From NCBI RefSeq assembly GCF_030410485.1, contig NZ_JAUHHC010000004.1:124001-188000 (forward strand): a stretch of 64,000 bases of DNA. The letters run 5' to 3'. The position numbers and the translations under genes are program-made. Below the pieces are notes generated by a model. The model had not been told where the DNA came from and did no database searches. It worked only from the letters and a program-made list of their open reading frames with translations. The DNA comes from Roseateles violae (GTDB lineage Bacteria; Pseudomonadota; Gammaproteobacteria; Burkholderiales; Burkholderiaceae_C). Of the stretch, positions 28,441 through 38,575 are shown piece by piece (position 1 is the stretch's first letter; every line of letters starts with the position of its first letter).

Positions 28441-29349
28441 TCAATCCCGGTAGGCCAGGCCCACGCTGAACTGGCCGCCGAAGCGCTTTTCGGTCAAGGG
28501 GCTGGCGGCGGCCGGCCCGAGCAGATAGTTGCCGCCGGCACCGCTGAAGACGATCCAGTGATCGCTCAGCTGGCGGGTCCAGCCGACGCCGGCATGAAAA
28601 TCGCGCAGGCCGGTGCCGGGCGTGTAGACCGGCAGGCCGGTGCGATCCGAGGCGGCCGGGCTGATGCCGAAATAGCTGCCCATATAGCGGGCATTGCCCG
28701 CCGTCAGGCCGACACCGGCCGTGAACTCGCTGCGCGGCGACTGGCGCAGCCGCCAGCCCAGATCGGCGACGCCGATCAGGCCGCCCTCGTGGCCCAGGAG
28801 ATCCTGCGACAAGGCGCCCGAGAGCAGCCAGTCCGGCGTGATCGAGTAGCTGGCATAGACCCGCCCGCGCAGCGTGCGCTTCACATCGTCCAGCCCGGCG
28901 GTCGTGTCGGCCTTGCTGCTGTCGCGGCCGGTGTCGATGCGCAGCGACACGCCCAGGCGAAAACGCGAATCGCGGATCAGGTCGGTGCTGGCGCCGTCGC
29001 CGCGCACCTCCTTGCCGAAGCCCAGCAAGGTCGTGCCGCCCGAGGCGCTGAAATGCCAGCGCCCCCACTGGAAGGCCCAGATCGGCGTCAGGCCGGCGCT
29101 GTAGCGGTTGGAACCCGCATATTCCGGCTGCCAATGGACGCGGGCGCCGAGCACATAGTTCAGCTCCGGGCCCGGCTCGGGCTTCTTCGCCGGCTTGGCG
29201 GCCTCGTCGGCAGGCCCGGCCGTCTCGACGGCGGGTTCTCTCGTCGCTTCGGCCTCGCCGGGCTTGGCAGGCTCGCCTTGCTGCGCGAACGAGGGCTGCA
29301 GCGTCGCCGCGAGGGCGAGCACCAGCAGGCTCGGAGGAACGTAAAACAT
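28441..29349 (-). CDS. MipA/OmpV-family outer-membrane protein
   Basis: The protein has 302 residues. A signal peptide ends near LQPSFAQ. A charged, Glu/Pro-rich stretch of about 40 residues follows, then a predicted small beta-barrel (LNYVLGARVHWQPEYAGSNR through QFSVGLAYRD at the C-terminus). MipA-family proteins are scaffold or porin-like and respond to envelope stress in some bacteria. It lies 73 bp downstream of tdh in the same direction and has room for its own promoter. Confidence 0.85.
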   Translation of the reverse strand: MFYVPPSLLVLALAATLQPSFAQQGEPAKPGEAEATREPAVETAGPADEAAKPAKKPEPGPELNYVLGARVHWQPEYAGSNRYSAGLTPIWAFQWGRWHFSASGGTTLLGFGKEVRGDGASTDLIRDSRFRLGVSLRIDTGRDSSKADTTAGLDDVKRTLRGRVYASYSITPDWLLSGALSQDLLGHEGGLIGVADLGWRLRQSPRSEFTAGVGLTAGNARYMGSYFGISPAASDRTGLPVYTPGTGLRDFHAGVGWTRQLSDHWIVFSGAGGNYLLGPAAASPLTEKRFGGQFSVGLAYRD

Positions 29350-29376
29350 GATCCGAGCCTAAGTATGGCAGCTGAA

Positions 29377-29388
29377 GCTCAGCTGAGC
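29377..29388. other. 12-bp palindrome upstream of the MipA gene
   Basis: GCTCAGCTGAGC is a perfect palindrome 28 bp before the mipA start. It may be an operator or a leader hairpin. Nothing else supports either reading. Confidence 0.25.
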
Positions 29389-29422
29389 GAAGGCGTTAAG
29401 CCCCCCGATCGACACCCCCGAT

Positions 29423-30379
29423 TCAGGCGGCCTTGCGCTCGACGCGCGGCGCCAGCTCCTTCAGCATGTCGGCGACCATGGCGCGAAGCTCGTACTCGAG
29501 CTTCCAGCCCCAGTCGGCCTGGGCGGCGCTGTCGTCGATGCGCTGCGGCCAGCTGGCGGCGATGGCCTGGCGGAAGTCCGGCGCGTAGGCGATCGTGAAG
29601 CCGGGGATCTGCTCGGCGATCGCCGCGGCGATCTCCCTCGGCGTGAAGCTGATGCCGGCCAGGTTGTAGCTGCCGCGCTGCTTGATGCCGGCCGCCGGCG
29701 CCTCCATCAGCTCAATCGTCGCGCGCAGCGCGTCGGGCATGTACATCATCGGCAAGGCCTGACCCTCTTCGAGGAAGCAGGTGTAGCGACCCTCGCTCAG
29801 CGCGGCATGGAAGATCTCGACCGCGTAGTCGGTGGTGCCGCCGCCGGGCGGCGTCTTCCAGCTGATCAGGCCCGGATAGCGCAGGCTGCGCACGTCGACG
29901 CCATGCTTCTCGTGGTACCAGCGACACCAGCCCTCGCCAGCCAGCTTGGAGATGCCGTAGACGGTCGTCGGGTCCATCACCGTCGTCTGCGGCGTGTCCT
30001 GCTGCGGCGTGTTCGGGCCGAAGGCGGCGATCGAGCTGGGCCAGAAGATCCTGTCGAGCTTTTGCGTGCGGGCCAGTTCCAGCACATTGAGCAGGCCCTT
30101 CATATTCAGGTCCCAGGCCCACATCGGGTGCTTCTCGCCGGTGGCCGACAGCGCGGCGGCCAGGTGGTAGATCTGGGTGATGCCGTGGCGCTTGACGACC
30201 GCGGCCAGGGCCGCGGCGTCGGTCACGTCCAGCATCTCGTGGCGCAAGGCCGGCACGCGGCCCTCGGGCGCGATGTCGCTGGTGATGACGGCCTCATTGC
30301 CGTGGCGCAGGGCCAGCTCGGTGGCCAGCTCGGTGCCGATCTGGCCGTTGGCGCCGATGATCAGGATCTTCGTGCTCAT
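29423..30379 (-). CDS. tdh: L-threonine 3-dehydrogenase, SDR/epimerase type
   Basis: This enzyme oxidises L-threonine to 2-amino-3-ketobutyrate with NAD. Its 318 residues belong to the extended SDR (UDP-galactose epimerase-like) class found in Cupriavidus and Flavobacterium, not the zinc MDR class of E. coli. The glycine motif GANGQIG is at 9-15; catalytic Tyr141 and Lys145 (YGISK) and nearby SS115-116 are intact. A purine-rich stretch serves as ribosome site. It directly follows kbl (22-bp gap), whose product uses its unstable intermediate. Confidence 0.92.
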   Translation of the reverse strand: MSTKILIIGANGQIGTELATELALRHGNEAVITSDIAPEGRVPALRHEMLDVTDAAALAAVVKRHGITQIYHLAAALSATGEKHPMWAWDLNMKGLLNVLELARTQKLDRIFWPSSIAAFGPNTPQQDTPQTTVMDPTTVYGISKLAGEGWCRWYHEKHGVDVRSLRYPGLISWKTPPGGGTTDYAVEIFHAALSEGRYTCFLEEGQALPMMYMPDALRATIELMEAPAAGIKQRGSYNLAGISFTPREIAAAIAEQIPGFTIAYAPDFRQAIAASWPQRIDDSAAQADWGWKLEYELRAMVADMLKELAPRVERKAA

Positions 30380-30401
30380 ATCGCTCTTCTTTTCTTTCTT
30401 C

Positions 30402-31601
<1,200 letters not shown>

Positions 31602-31639
31602 TCGGTGGCTCCTGGTGCACAATTCACTAAACAGAACGC

Positions 31640-31657
31640 AGTTCGATATATCGAACT
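31640..31657. promoter_or_regulatory. Operator between kbl and the XRE-cupin regulator
   Basis: AGTTCGATATATCGAACT is a perfect 18-bp palindrome centred in the 97-bp divergent gap, 39 bp before the kbl start and 42 bp before the regulator start. It is the strongest dyad in the window and the natural binding site for the adjacent regulator. Confidence 0.75.
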
Positions 31658-31698
31658 TTCGTGCAGTATCCAAGATAAGCATAGCAAGGTCAAGCCGC

Positions 31699-32277
31699 AT
31701 GTCCCTCGCCCATCCCGATACGCTGGAACCGCCCAAGGTCGGCGCCACCTTGCAGAACCTGCGCCAGGCGCAGGGCCTGTCGCTGGACGAGTTGTCGCGC
31801 CGCGCCGGGGTCAGCAAGTCGATGCTGTCGCAGATCGAGCGCAACCAGGCGAACCCCACCGTCGCCGTGGTCTGGCGCCTGGCCAATGCGCTGCGCGTCG
31901 AACTATCCGAACTGCTGGGCGGCGAACGCGTGGTCGCACCGGCGATCGAGACGGTGCCGGCCCATGCGACGCCCGCGATGAGCAGCCCCGATGGCCTGTG
32001 CCAGCTGCGCATCCTCGGGCCAATCGACCTGGCCGGCCAGTTCGAGTGGTACCAGCTGACCGTGCAGCCGGGCGGCGCGCTCGAATCGGCCGCTCACGAG
32101 CCCGGCTCGCGCGAGCACCTGAGCGTGCTCAGCGGCGCCTTGGAGATCAGCGCCGCCGGCGGCACCCAGCAGTTGAAGGCCGGCGAGACGGCGCGTTATG
32201 CCGTCGACGGCCCGCACGCGATCCGCAATGGCAGCGAGCAGCCGGCCGTCGCCTTACTGGTCGTGCTGCATCCCTAG
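31699..32277 (+). CDS. XRE-family regulator with C-terminal cupin domain
   Basis: The protein has 192 residues from the ATG at 31699 (AAGG upstream). The helix-turn-helix (about 15-70) includes LSLDELSRRAGVSKSMLSQIERNQANPTV. The C-terminal cupin (about 115-190) has EHLSVLSGALEI and GETARYAVDGPHAI. Such proteins sense small ligands and usually control adjacent amino-acid or amine catabolism. Divergence from kbl-tdh over a shared dyad makes threonine catabolism the likely target. Its last 24 bp overlap the convergent YihY gene. Confidence 0.9.
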   Translation: MSLAHPDTLEPPKVGATLQNLRQAQGLSLDELSRRAGVSKSMLSQIERNQANPTVAVVWRLANALRVELSELLGGERVVAPAIETVPAHATPAMSSPDGLCQLRILGPIDLAGQFEWYQLTVQPGGALESAAHEPGSREHLSVLSGALEISAAGGTQQLKAGETARYAVDGPHAIRNGSEQPAVALLVVLHP

Positions 32278-33489
32278 CAATTCCGCGAGCGTCCAGCGCT
32301 GCCAGTCGCCGCGCTGCCACAGCGGCGCCAGGCCCGCGCTGCGCTGGGCCAGCAGCGCGTGCATCAGCGGTTCGGCCGAGGTCTCCTCGGGCACGCGCAG
32401 CAGCACCAGGCGCTGCGAGCCCTCCTCGTCGAGCCGGCCCAGCCAGTCCAGATCCAGCAGCGCATCGAGCACCGGCTCGAGCTGCAGCGGATCGATGCGC
32501 AGGCGCGCGGCCAGGTTCAGGCTGGACATGCCGGCCTCGCCGGCCTTCTTGCTATTCAACAGCGTGCGCAGCACGTCCAGCGCCAGCTCCAGGCGCAGGC
32601 CCGGCGTGTCGGGCAGGCGGCGCAGGCCCTGGCCCAGGCTCGGCGCGTGGGCGGCCAGCACGGCGCCGACCAGCATGATGACCCAGCCCAGATACATCCA
32701 GATCAGGAAGATGGGCACGGTGGCGAAGGCGCCGTACAGCGTCGAATAGGTCGGCACCTTCTTCACATACCAGGCCAGCCCGCTCTTGGCCGCCGTGAAG
32801 GCCAGGGCGACAAAGACGCCGCCGAACAGCGCATGGCGCCAGCGCACCTCGGTATTGGGCACATAGCGGAACAGCGCGGCGACGGCCGTGGCCAGCACGA
32901 CGATCTCGATGCCCTCCAAGAGCGCGGCCAGGCCGCCCGGCATGGTCTTGACGAAGCCCTGGCCGGCCGAGACCGCATAGCTGGTCAGGGTCAGGCTGGC
33001 GCCCAGCAGCAGCGGGCCCAGGGTCAGTGCGGCCCAGTAGACCAGCACGCGTTGCGCGATCGGCCGCGGCCGCGTGACGCGCCAGATCGCGTTCAGCGTG
33101 CGGTCTATGGTCAGCATGAGGGCCAGCGCGGTGAAGCCCAGCACGACCAGGCCGACGGCGCCGAGCCGGTTCGCCTTGGCGGCGAACTGGGTCAGCGCGC
33201 CCAGCACCGGCTTGGCGATATTCGGTGGAATCAGGCTCTTCAGGAAGTACTGCTCCAGCGCCTGCTGGAAGCTGGCGAAGATCGGAAAAGCGGTGAACAG
33301 GGCCAGGGCCACCGTCAGCAGCGGCACCAGCGAGATCAGGGTCGTGAAGGTCAGGCTGCCGGCCGTCAGGCCCAGGCGCTCCTCGGCGAATCGGACGCGC
33401 AGGCCCCGCAGGGTCTGCCGCAGGGGCCAGTTCATCAGGGTCTGGACGAATTCCTTCAGGGTAGCGCGGGGCACGGTCTCATCGGTCAT
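32254..33489 (-). CDS. YihY/virulence factor BrkB family membrane protein
   Basis: The protein has 411 residues from the ATG at 33489. About six hydrophobic helices fill residues 40-290, with the family pattern AGSLTFTTLISLVPLLTVALALF and YGAFATVPIFLIWMYLGW. The last 110 or so residues are soluble and look winged-helix-like, as in betaproteobacterial members once annotated as RNase BN. Function is unproven. Its 3' end overlaps the convergent regulator and its start lies inside a palindrome shared with DUF2069. Confidence 0.88.
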   Translation of the reverse strand: MTDETVPRATLKEFVQTLMNWPLRQTLRGLRVRFAEERLGLTAGSLTFTTLISLVPLLTVALALFTAFPIFASFQQALEQYFLKSLIPPNIAKPVLGALTQFAAKANRLGAVGLVVLGFTALALMLTIDRTLNAIWRVTRPRPIAQRVLVYWAALTLGPLLLGASLTLTSYAVSAGQGFVKTMPGGLAALLEGIEIVVLATAVAALFRYVPNTEVRWRHALFGGVFVALAFTAAKSGLAWYVKKVPTYSTLYGAFATVPIFLIWMYLGWVIMLVGAVLAAHAPSLGQGLRRLPDTPGLRLELALDVLRTLLNSKKAGEAGMSSLNLAARLRIDPLQLEPVLDALLDLDWLGRLDEEGSQRLVLLRVPEETSAEPLMHALLAQRSAGLAPLWQRGDWQRWTLAELLGMQHDQ

Positions 33490-33510
33490 GCTGGCTATGA
33501 TGCCAGCATG
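33487..33510. promoter_or_regulatory. Palindrome containing both divergent start codons, with TATGAT centre
   Basis: CATGCTGGC (33487-33495) and GCCAGCATG (33502-33510) are perfect 9-bp arms around TATGAT (33496-33501). Each arm ends in the start codon of one divergent gene. TATGAT is a good -10 hexamer for the plus-strand gene and would place +1 at or next to its ATG. No -35 is evident. Confidence 0.4.
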
Positions 33511-33921
33511 TCTGCGTCTCCCTCCGAAACCGCCGCCGCTGCGCCCGCCACGACGCGCAGCACGGCCAGCCCGCGCGAGGCCCTGTCGCGCGGCATCGCC
33601 CTCGCCTCGCTGATCGCCCTGTTCATCCTCTGCCTGGCCTGGGAGCTGTGGCTGGCGCCGACCGGCCGCGGCACGCTGGCCATCAAGGCCCTGCCCCTGC
33701 TGCTGCCGATGCTGGGCCTGTGGCGCTACCGGCTCTACACCTTCCGCTGGCTGAGCCTGGTGATCTGGCTTTATTTCGCCGAGGGCGCCGTGCGCGCGAC
33801 CAGCGAGAGCGGCCTCGGCGCCTGGCTGGCCGGCGGCGAGGTGATCCTGTCCGTGCTGATCTTCGTCGCCTGCGCGATGCAGGTGCGGCAGCGGCTGGCC
33901 GCGGCCAAGTCGGCGGCATGA
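33508..33921 (+). CDS. DUF2069 membrane protein
   Basis: The protein has 137 residues: about 25 disordered residues, then four hydrophobic helices with WELWLAP and RLYTFRWLSLVIWLYFAEGAVR typical of DUF2069. The start at 33508 has no ribosome site, and only 18 bp separate it from the divergent start. Its stop overlaps the next ATG (ATGA), so it is coupled to the dehydrogenase. Function unknown. Confidence 0.83.
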   Translation: MSASPSETAAAAPATTRSTASPREALSRGIALASLIALFILCLAWELWLAPTGRGTLAIKALPLLLPMLGLWRYRLYTFRWLSLVIWLYFAEGAVRATSESGLGAWLAGGEVILSVLIFVACAMQVRQRLAAAKSAA

Positions 33922-35315
33922 ACCTGGTCGAGTCGCTGCGCGCGCTGCTCGGCGAGGCCGGGCTGCTGACCAGCGATCTCGACGCCTTCGAGACCGACTG
34001 GCGCAAGCGCTACCGCGGCCGCGCCCTGGCCGTCGCACGGCCGGCCTCGACCGAGGAGGTGGCGGCCGTCGTCCGGCTCTGCGCCGAGCAGGGCGTGAGC
34101 CTGGTGCCGCAGGGCGGCAACACGGGCCTGGTCGGCGGCTCGGTGCCGGACGGCTCGGGCCGGCAGATCGTGCTGAGCCTGGCGCGGATGAAGCGCGTGC
34201 GCGCGATCGATGCCGACAACCTGACCCTGACGGCAGAGGCCGGCTGCGTGCTGCAGGCGCTGCAGGAGGCGGCCGCTGCGCGGGGCCTGCTGTTCCCCCT
34301 GAGCCTGGCCGCCGAGGGCTCCTGCACGATAGGCGGCAATCTGGCCACCAATGCCGGCGGCACCCAGGTGCTGCGCTACGGCAATGCGCGCGAGCTGTGC
34401 CTGGGGCTGGAGGTGGTCACCGCCAGCGGCGAGATCTGGCAGGGCCTCTGCGGCCTGCGCAAGGACAACACCGGCTACGACCTGCGCGATCTGTTCATCG
34501 GCAGCGAGGGCACGCTGGGCATCGTCACCGCCGCGACGCTGAAGCTCTATCCGCGGCCGCTGGCGCAATCGACGGCGCTGGCCGCCTGCGACAGCCTCGA
34601 GCAGGCGGTGCAGCTCCTGAGCCTGGCGCGCGCACGCGCCGGCTCGGGCCTGACCGGCTTCGAAGTGATGAACGCCTTCTCGCTGGCCCTGGTCCGCAAG
34701 CATTTCCCGCAGCTGCCGCAGCCGCTGGCGGCGTCGCCCTGGACCGTGCTGCTGGAACTCTCCGACAGCGAGGGCGAGGCCCATGCACAGGCGCTGTTCG
34801 AGGGCCTGCTCGAGACGGCGCTGGAGTCGGGCCTGATCACGGACGCCGCCGTCGCGCAGAGCCGCGCGCAGTCGCGCGCCTTCTGGCATCTGCGCGAGAG
34901 CATCCCGCTGGCGCAGAGCGAGGAAGGGCTGAACATCAAGCACGACATCGCCCTGCCCGTCTCGGCGATCCCGGGCTTCGTCGCCGAGACCGATGCGGCG
35001 CTGGCGCGGGCCTTTGCCGGCGTGCGCTTCGTCGACTTCGGCCATCTGGGCGACGGCAATCTGCACTACAACGTGCAGGCGCCGGAAGGCGTGCCCCCGG
35101 CCGAGTTCCTGGCCGCGCACGAGGCGGCGATCAACGAAATCGTCTACGACGCGGTCGGCCGCCACGGCGGCTCGATCTCGGCCGAGCATGGCATCGGCCA
35201 GCTCAAGCGCGAGGAACTCGCCGCGCGCAAGGACCCGGTCGCGCTGGCCCTGATGCGCGCCATAAAAAAGGCCCTGGATCCCCAGGGCCTGCTCAATCCG
35301 GGACGGGTGCTCTAA
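33918..35315 (+). CDS. FAD-linked 2-hydroxyacid dehydrogenase (D-lactate/D-2-hydroxyglutarate/glycolate type)
   Basis: This cytoplasmic FAD enzyme has 465 residues. The PCMH FAD-binding domain carries PQGGNTGLVGGSV (64-76), and IGGNLATNAGGTQVLRYGN, LRKDNTGYDLRDLFIGSEGT and GTLGIVTAATLKLYPRP follow. The C-terminal domain has the metal-binding GHLGDGNLHYN (about 374-384) and SAEHGIG (about 420). This is the GlcD/D2HGDH/LDH-D family and the substrate cannot be told from sequence. The last 18 codons include a hairpin that serves the opposite strand as a terminator. Confidence 0.9.
   Translation: MNLVESLRALLGEAGLLTSDLDAFETDWRKRYRGRALAVARPASTEEVAAVVRLCAEQGVSLVPQGGNTGLVGGSVPDGSGRQIVLSLARMKRVRAIDADNLTLTAEAGCVLQALQEAAAARGLLFPLSLAAEGSCTIGGNLATNAGGTQVLRYGNARELCLGLEVVTASGEIWQGLCGLRKDNTGYDLRDLFIGSEGTLGIVTAATLKLYPRPLAQSTALAACDSLEQAVQLLSLARARAGSGLTGFEVMNAFSLALVRKHFPQLPQPLAASPWTVLLELSDSEGEAHAQALFEGLLETALESGLITDAAVAQSRAQSRAFWHLRESIPLAQSEEGLNIKHDIALPVSAIPGFVAETDAALARAFAGVRFVDFGHLGDGNLHYNVQAPEGVPPAEFLAAHEAAINEIVYDAVGRHGGSISAEHGIGQLKREELAARKDPVALALMRAIKKALDPQGLLNPGRVL
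35264..35290 (-). terminator. Minus-strand terminator inside the dehydrogenase gene
   Basis: AGGCCCTGG (35269-35277) and CCAGGGCCT (35282-35290) form a perfect 9-bp stem with a 4-nt loop. On the minus strand six T residues follow directly (35264-35269). It ends the RND operon arriving from 38.6 kb. It is embedded in codons for KKALDPQGLL, 48 bp past the RND stop. Confidence 0.85.
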
Positions 35316-35337
35316 GTCCCCCGCCCTCGGGCCTCGT

Positions 35338-38300
35338 TCAGTCCGCGCCCTGCAGCCCTGCGGCCGCCGGGCGGCGACCGCGCAACCTGTTCCACAGGCC
35401 CTGCAGCGCCCAGAAGACGAAGATGGTCAGGGTCAGGAAGGCGGCCAGCAGCAGCAGGAACTCGCCCACGCTCAGCGCGATCGCGCCGACATAGGTCCAG
35501 CGCGCGCAGCGCTGCGGGAACTTGGCGACCAGCTGTTCCCACCACAGCTCGATGCTGTCGTAGAAGCAGGGCACCATCAGCAGGGTCAGGAAGGTCGAGG
35601 TGATCGTGCCGCCGATGATGGTGACGGCCATCGGACGGTAGAACTCGGCGCCCTCGCCGACGCCGATGGCCACCGGCAGCATGCCGGCGATCAACGCGAA
35701 GGTCGTCATCAGGATGGGGCGGAAGCGCTTGCGGCCCGCATGCATCAGCGCCTCCTCGCGCGGGATGCCGTTGGCCTCCTCCGCGCGCGCGGCGTCCAGC
35801 AGCAGGATCGCGTTCTTGGCCACCAGGCCGGTGAGCATGATGACGCCGATCAGGCTCATCAGGTTCAAGGTGCCCTTGGTCAGCCACAGCGCGATCACGA
35901 CACCAAAGATCGACAGCGGCTGCGACAGCATCACGCTGACCGGCACCAGGAAGGCGCCGAACTGCATCACCAGGATCAGGTACATCAGGCCGATGCCGGA
36001 GATCAGGGCGATGCCCATCGCGCCGAAGACCTCCTGCTGGTTCTTGGCGTCGCCGGCGAGGTCGATGCCGTAGCCGGGCGGGAAGTTGATCTTCTTGGCC
36101 AGGGCCAGCGCATCCAAGGTCACCTCGCCGGGCGAGCGGCCCTGCACATTGGCCGAGACGGACATCATGCGCTTGCCGTCGGCATGCTGGATCTTGGCCG
36201 GGCTCTTGCCCATGGTGACGGTGGCGATCTGCTCCAGCGGCACCATCATGCCGGTGCCGGAGACGCTGATTGGCAGGCGCTCGATATTGCTGGCGTCGAC
36301 GCGGTCGGCCGGGGCCAGGCGCACGGCGACGTCGCGGGTCACGCCGCTGGGGTCCACCCAGTCGCCGACCTCGACGCCGGCGAAGGCCACGCGCAGCGCC
36401 GTCGCCGCATCGCCGACCGAGATGCCCAGCTGATTGGCCAGGCCGCGGTTCAGCTCGATGCGGAGCTCGTCCTGCGGATCCTGCTCGGACAGGCCGACGT
36501 CGACGGCGCCCTTGACATTGCGCAGCTGCGCCATGAAGTCGCTGGTGATCTCGAGCAGCTTGCGCGAATCGGCGCCGTGGAAGCGGATCTGCACCGGCTT
36601 CTGCGCGCCGTTGTTCAGATCGTCCAGCACCGTGTACTCGGCGCCGACCAGGCGGCCGACGCGCTCGCGCAGCTCCTTGGCGATCTCGCTGGCCGAACGC
36701 TTGCGCTCATAGGACTTGCCCAGGTCCACATAGATGCGGCCGCCGCTGACGTTGACATAGCTGTTGGTCGCCTTGGTCTCGGGCATCTGGCGCGCCTGTT
36801 GGGCGGCCGCCTCCATCTTCAGCTTCGAGTACAAGAGGCTGGAGCTGGCCGGCGTGCGGACCTCGATCGCGATCGTGCCGTAGTCGCTGGCCGGCAGGAA
36901 GCTGAAGCCGACCAGCTTCATCGCCAGCATGCCGATGGCCACGGCGGCGCTGAGCACGGCGAAGAAGGCCATCCAACGGCGATGGTGCAAGGCCCAGGCA
37001 ATCACATGGCCATAGCGGTCGGCCTGGTGGTCGAACCAGCGGTTGAAGCGCTGCAGCAGCTTGGAAATGCCCTTCTTCGGCGCCTCGTGATAGCCCGGCG
37101 GGTCGCCCCAGTAGGCCGACAGCATCGGGTCCAGCGTGAAGGAGATGAACAGGCTGACCAGCACCGAGGCGACGACGGTCAGGCCGAAGGGCCGGAACCA
37201 TTCGCCCGACACGCCGGGCATGAAGCCGACCGGGATGAAGACGGCGACGATCGAGAAGGTCGTCGCGGCGACGGCCATGCCGATCTCGGCCGTGCCGTTC
37301 AGCGCCGCCGTGCGGCGGTCGGCGCCCTTCTCCATATGGCGGACGATGTTCTCGCGCACGACGATGGCGTCGTCGATCAGCACGCCGATCGCCAGCGACA
37401 GGCCCAAGAGGCTCATGAAGTTGAGCGTGAAGCCGCAGAGCCAGACGGCGATGAAGGCGGCGATGACCGAGGTCGGCAGCGACAGCGCCGTGATCAAGGT
37501 CGAGCGCCAGGAGTTCAGGAAGATGTAGACGACCAGGATGGTCAGGCCGGCGCCGAAGATCAGCGCGTCGATGACGTTGTTGAGGCTGTTCTGCGCGTCC
37601 TTGCCGCCGTCCTGCGTGACCTCGAGCTTGGAGCCCTTGGGCAGCGTCTTGTTGATCTCGTCGACCAGCTTGCGCACCTCGTTGGCGACGCTGACGGTGG
37701 ACGCATCGCGCGAGCGCGTCACCGACAGGCCGACGTTGGGCGCGCCGCTGCGCACCGACAGGCTCTGCTGCTCGGAGAAGCCGTCCTGCACCGTGGCCAG
37801 CTGGCCCAGGCGCACGATCTGCTCGCCCTGGCGCTTGACGACGATCTGCTCGAAGTCCGCCGGGCGCGCGATGCGGCCGACCAGGCGGATGCTCTGGTCT
37901 TCCAAGGTGCCGCGCACCTTGCCGACCGGCGCCGTCGTGTTCTGGCTGCGCAGCGCATTGACGACCTCGCTGACGGCGACATTGAACTCGCGCAGCTTCT
38001 CGGCATGCAGCAGCACCGACAGCTCGCGGTTCAGCGCGCCGTTGACGTCGACGGTGGCCACACCATGGATCGCGCGGAACCTGTCGGCCAGCTGGTCCTC
38101 GGCCAGGCGCGAGATCTCGGCATGGCTCTGGCTCGTCGAGGACAGGGCCAGCTGCATGATGGGCTGGGCGGAAGGATCGACGTGGATCAGCACCGGCTCG
38201 CGCATCTCGACCGGCAGCTTGTAGCGCACGGTGCCAATCGCGTTGCGGATCTCGTCCGCCGCCTCGATCATGTTCTTGCTGAACTGGTAGATCAGCACGA

Positions 38301-38571
38301 TCTGCGCATTGCCCTCACTGGAGGTCGAACGCACCTCGTCGACGCCGGTGATGCTTTGCAGCGCCTTCTCCACGCGGTTGACGATCTCGCGCTCGACCGT
38401 CTCGGGCGAGGCGCCCGGGTAGGGGATGTTGACCACCATCACCGGCTGCTCGACGTCCGGGATCTGGTTGACGCGCAGCTTGTTGAGGGCCATCAGGCCC
38501 AGGGCCATCAGGCCGATGATGACGACGATGGTCGCGATCGGCTTCTTGACGCTGAAATTCGACAGGAACAT
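35338..38571 (-). CDS. Second efflux RND transporter permease subunit (HAE1)
   Basis: The protein has 1077 residues. The N-terminus FSVKKPIATIVVIIGLMALG, PDVEQPVMVVNIPYPGASPETVE and the proton-relay pair in GVLIDDAIVVREN show an intact pump. About 70 residues extend beyond the final core helix, with one or two extra hydrophobic stretches (VGAIALSVGEFLLLLAAFLT) and an Arg-rich tail. It follows its adaptor by four bases. No channel gene or regulator is adjacent. It differs enough from the first pump to be an old paralogue or a separate acquisition. Confidence 0.93.
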   Translation of the reverse strand: MFLSNFSVKKPIATIVVIIGLMALGLMALNKLRVNQIPDVEQPVMVVNIPYPGASPETVEREIVNRVEKALQSITGVDEVRSTSSEGNAQIVLIYQFSKNMIEAADEIRNAIGTVRYKLPVEMREPVLIHVDPSAQPIMQLALSSTSQSHAEISRLAEDQLADRFRAIHGVATVDVNGALNRELSVLLHAEKLREFNVAVSEVVNALRSQNTTAPVGKVRGTLEDQSIRLVGRIARPADFEQIVVKRQGEQIVRLGQLATVQDGFSEQQSLSVRSGAPNVGLSVTRSRDASTVSVANEVRKLVDEINKTLPKGSKLEVTQDGGKDAQNSLNNVIDALIFGAGLTILVVYIFLNSWRSTLITALSLPTSVIAAFIAVWLCGFTLNFMSLLGLSLAIGVLIDDAIVVRENIVRHMEKGADRRTAALNGTAEIGMAVAATTFSIVAVFIPVGFMPGVSGEWFRPFGLTVVASVLVSLFISFTLDPMLSAYWGDPPGYHEAPKKGISKLLQRFNRWFDHQADRYGHVIAWALHHRRWMAFFAVLSAAVAIGMLAMKLVGFSFLPASDYGTIAIEVRTPASSSLLYSKLKMEAAAQQARQMPETKATNSYVNVSGGRIYVDLGKSYERKRSASEIAKELRERVGRLVGAEYTVLDDLNNGAQKPVQIRFHGADSRKLLEITSDFMAQLRNVKGAVDVGLSEQDPQDELRIELNRGLANQLGISVGDAATALRVAFAGVEVGDWVDPSGVTRDVAVRLAPADRVDASNIERLPISVSGTGMMVPLEQIATVTMGKSPAKIQHADGKRMMSVSANVQGRSPGEVTLDALALAKKINFPPGYGIDLAGDAKNQQEVFGAMGIALISGIGLMYLILVMQFGAFLVPVSVMLSQPLSIFGVVIALWLTKGTLNLMSLIGVIMLTGLVAKNAILLLDAARAEEANGIPREEALMHAGRKRFRPILMTTFALIAGMLPVAIGVGEGAEFYRPMAVTIIGGTITSTFLTLLMVPCFYDSIELWWEQLVAKFPQRCARWTYVGAIALSVGEFLLLLAAFLTLTIFVFWALQGLWNRLRGRRPAAAGLQGAD

Positions 38572-38575
38572 TTGA

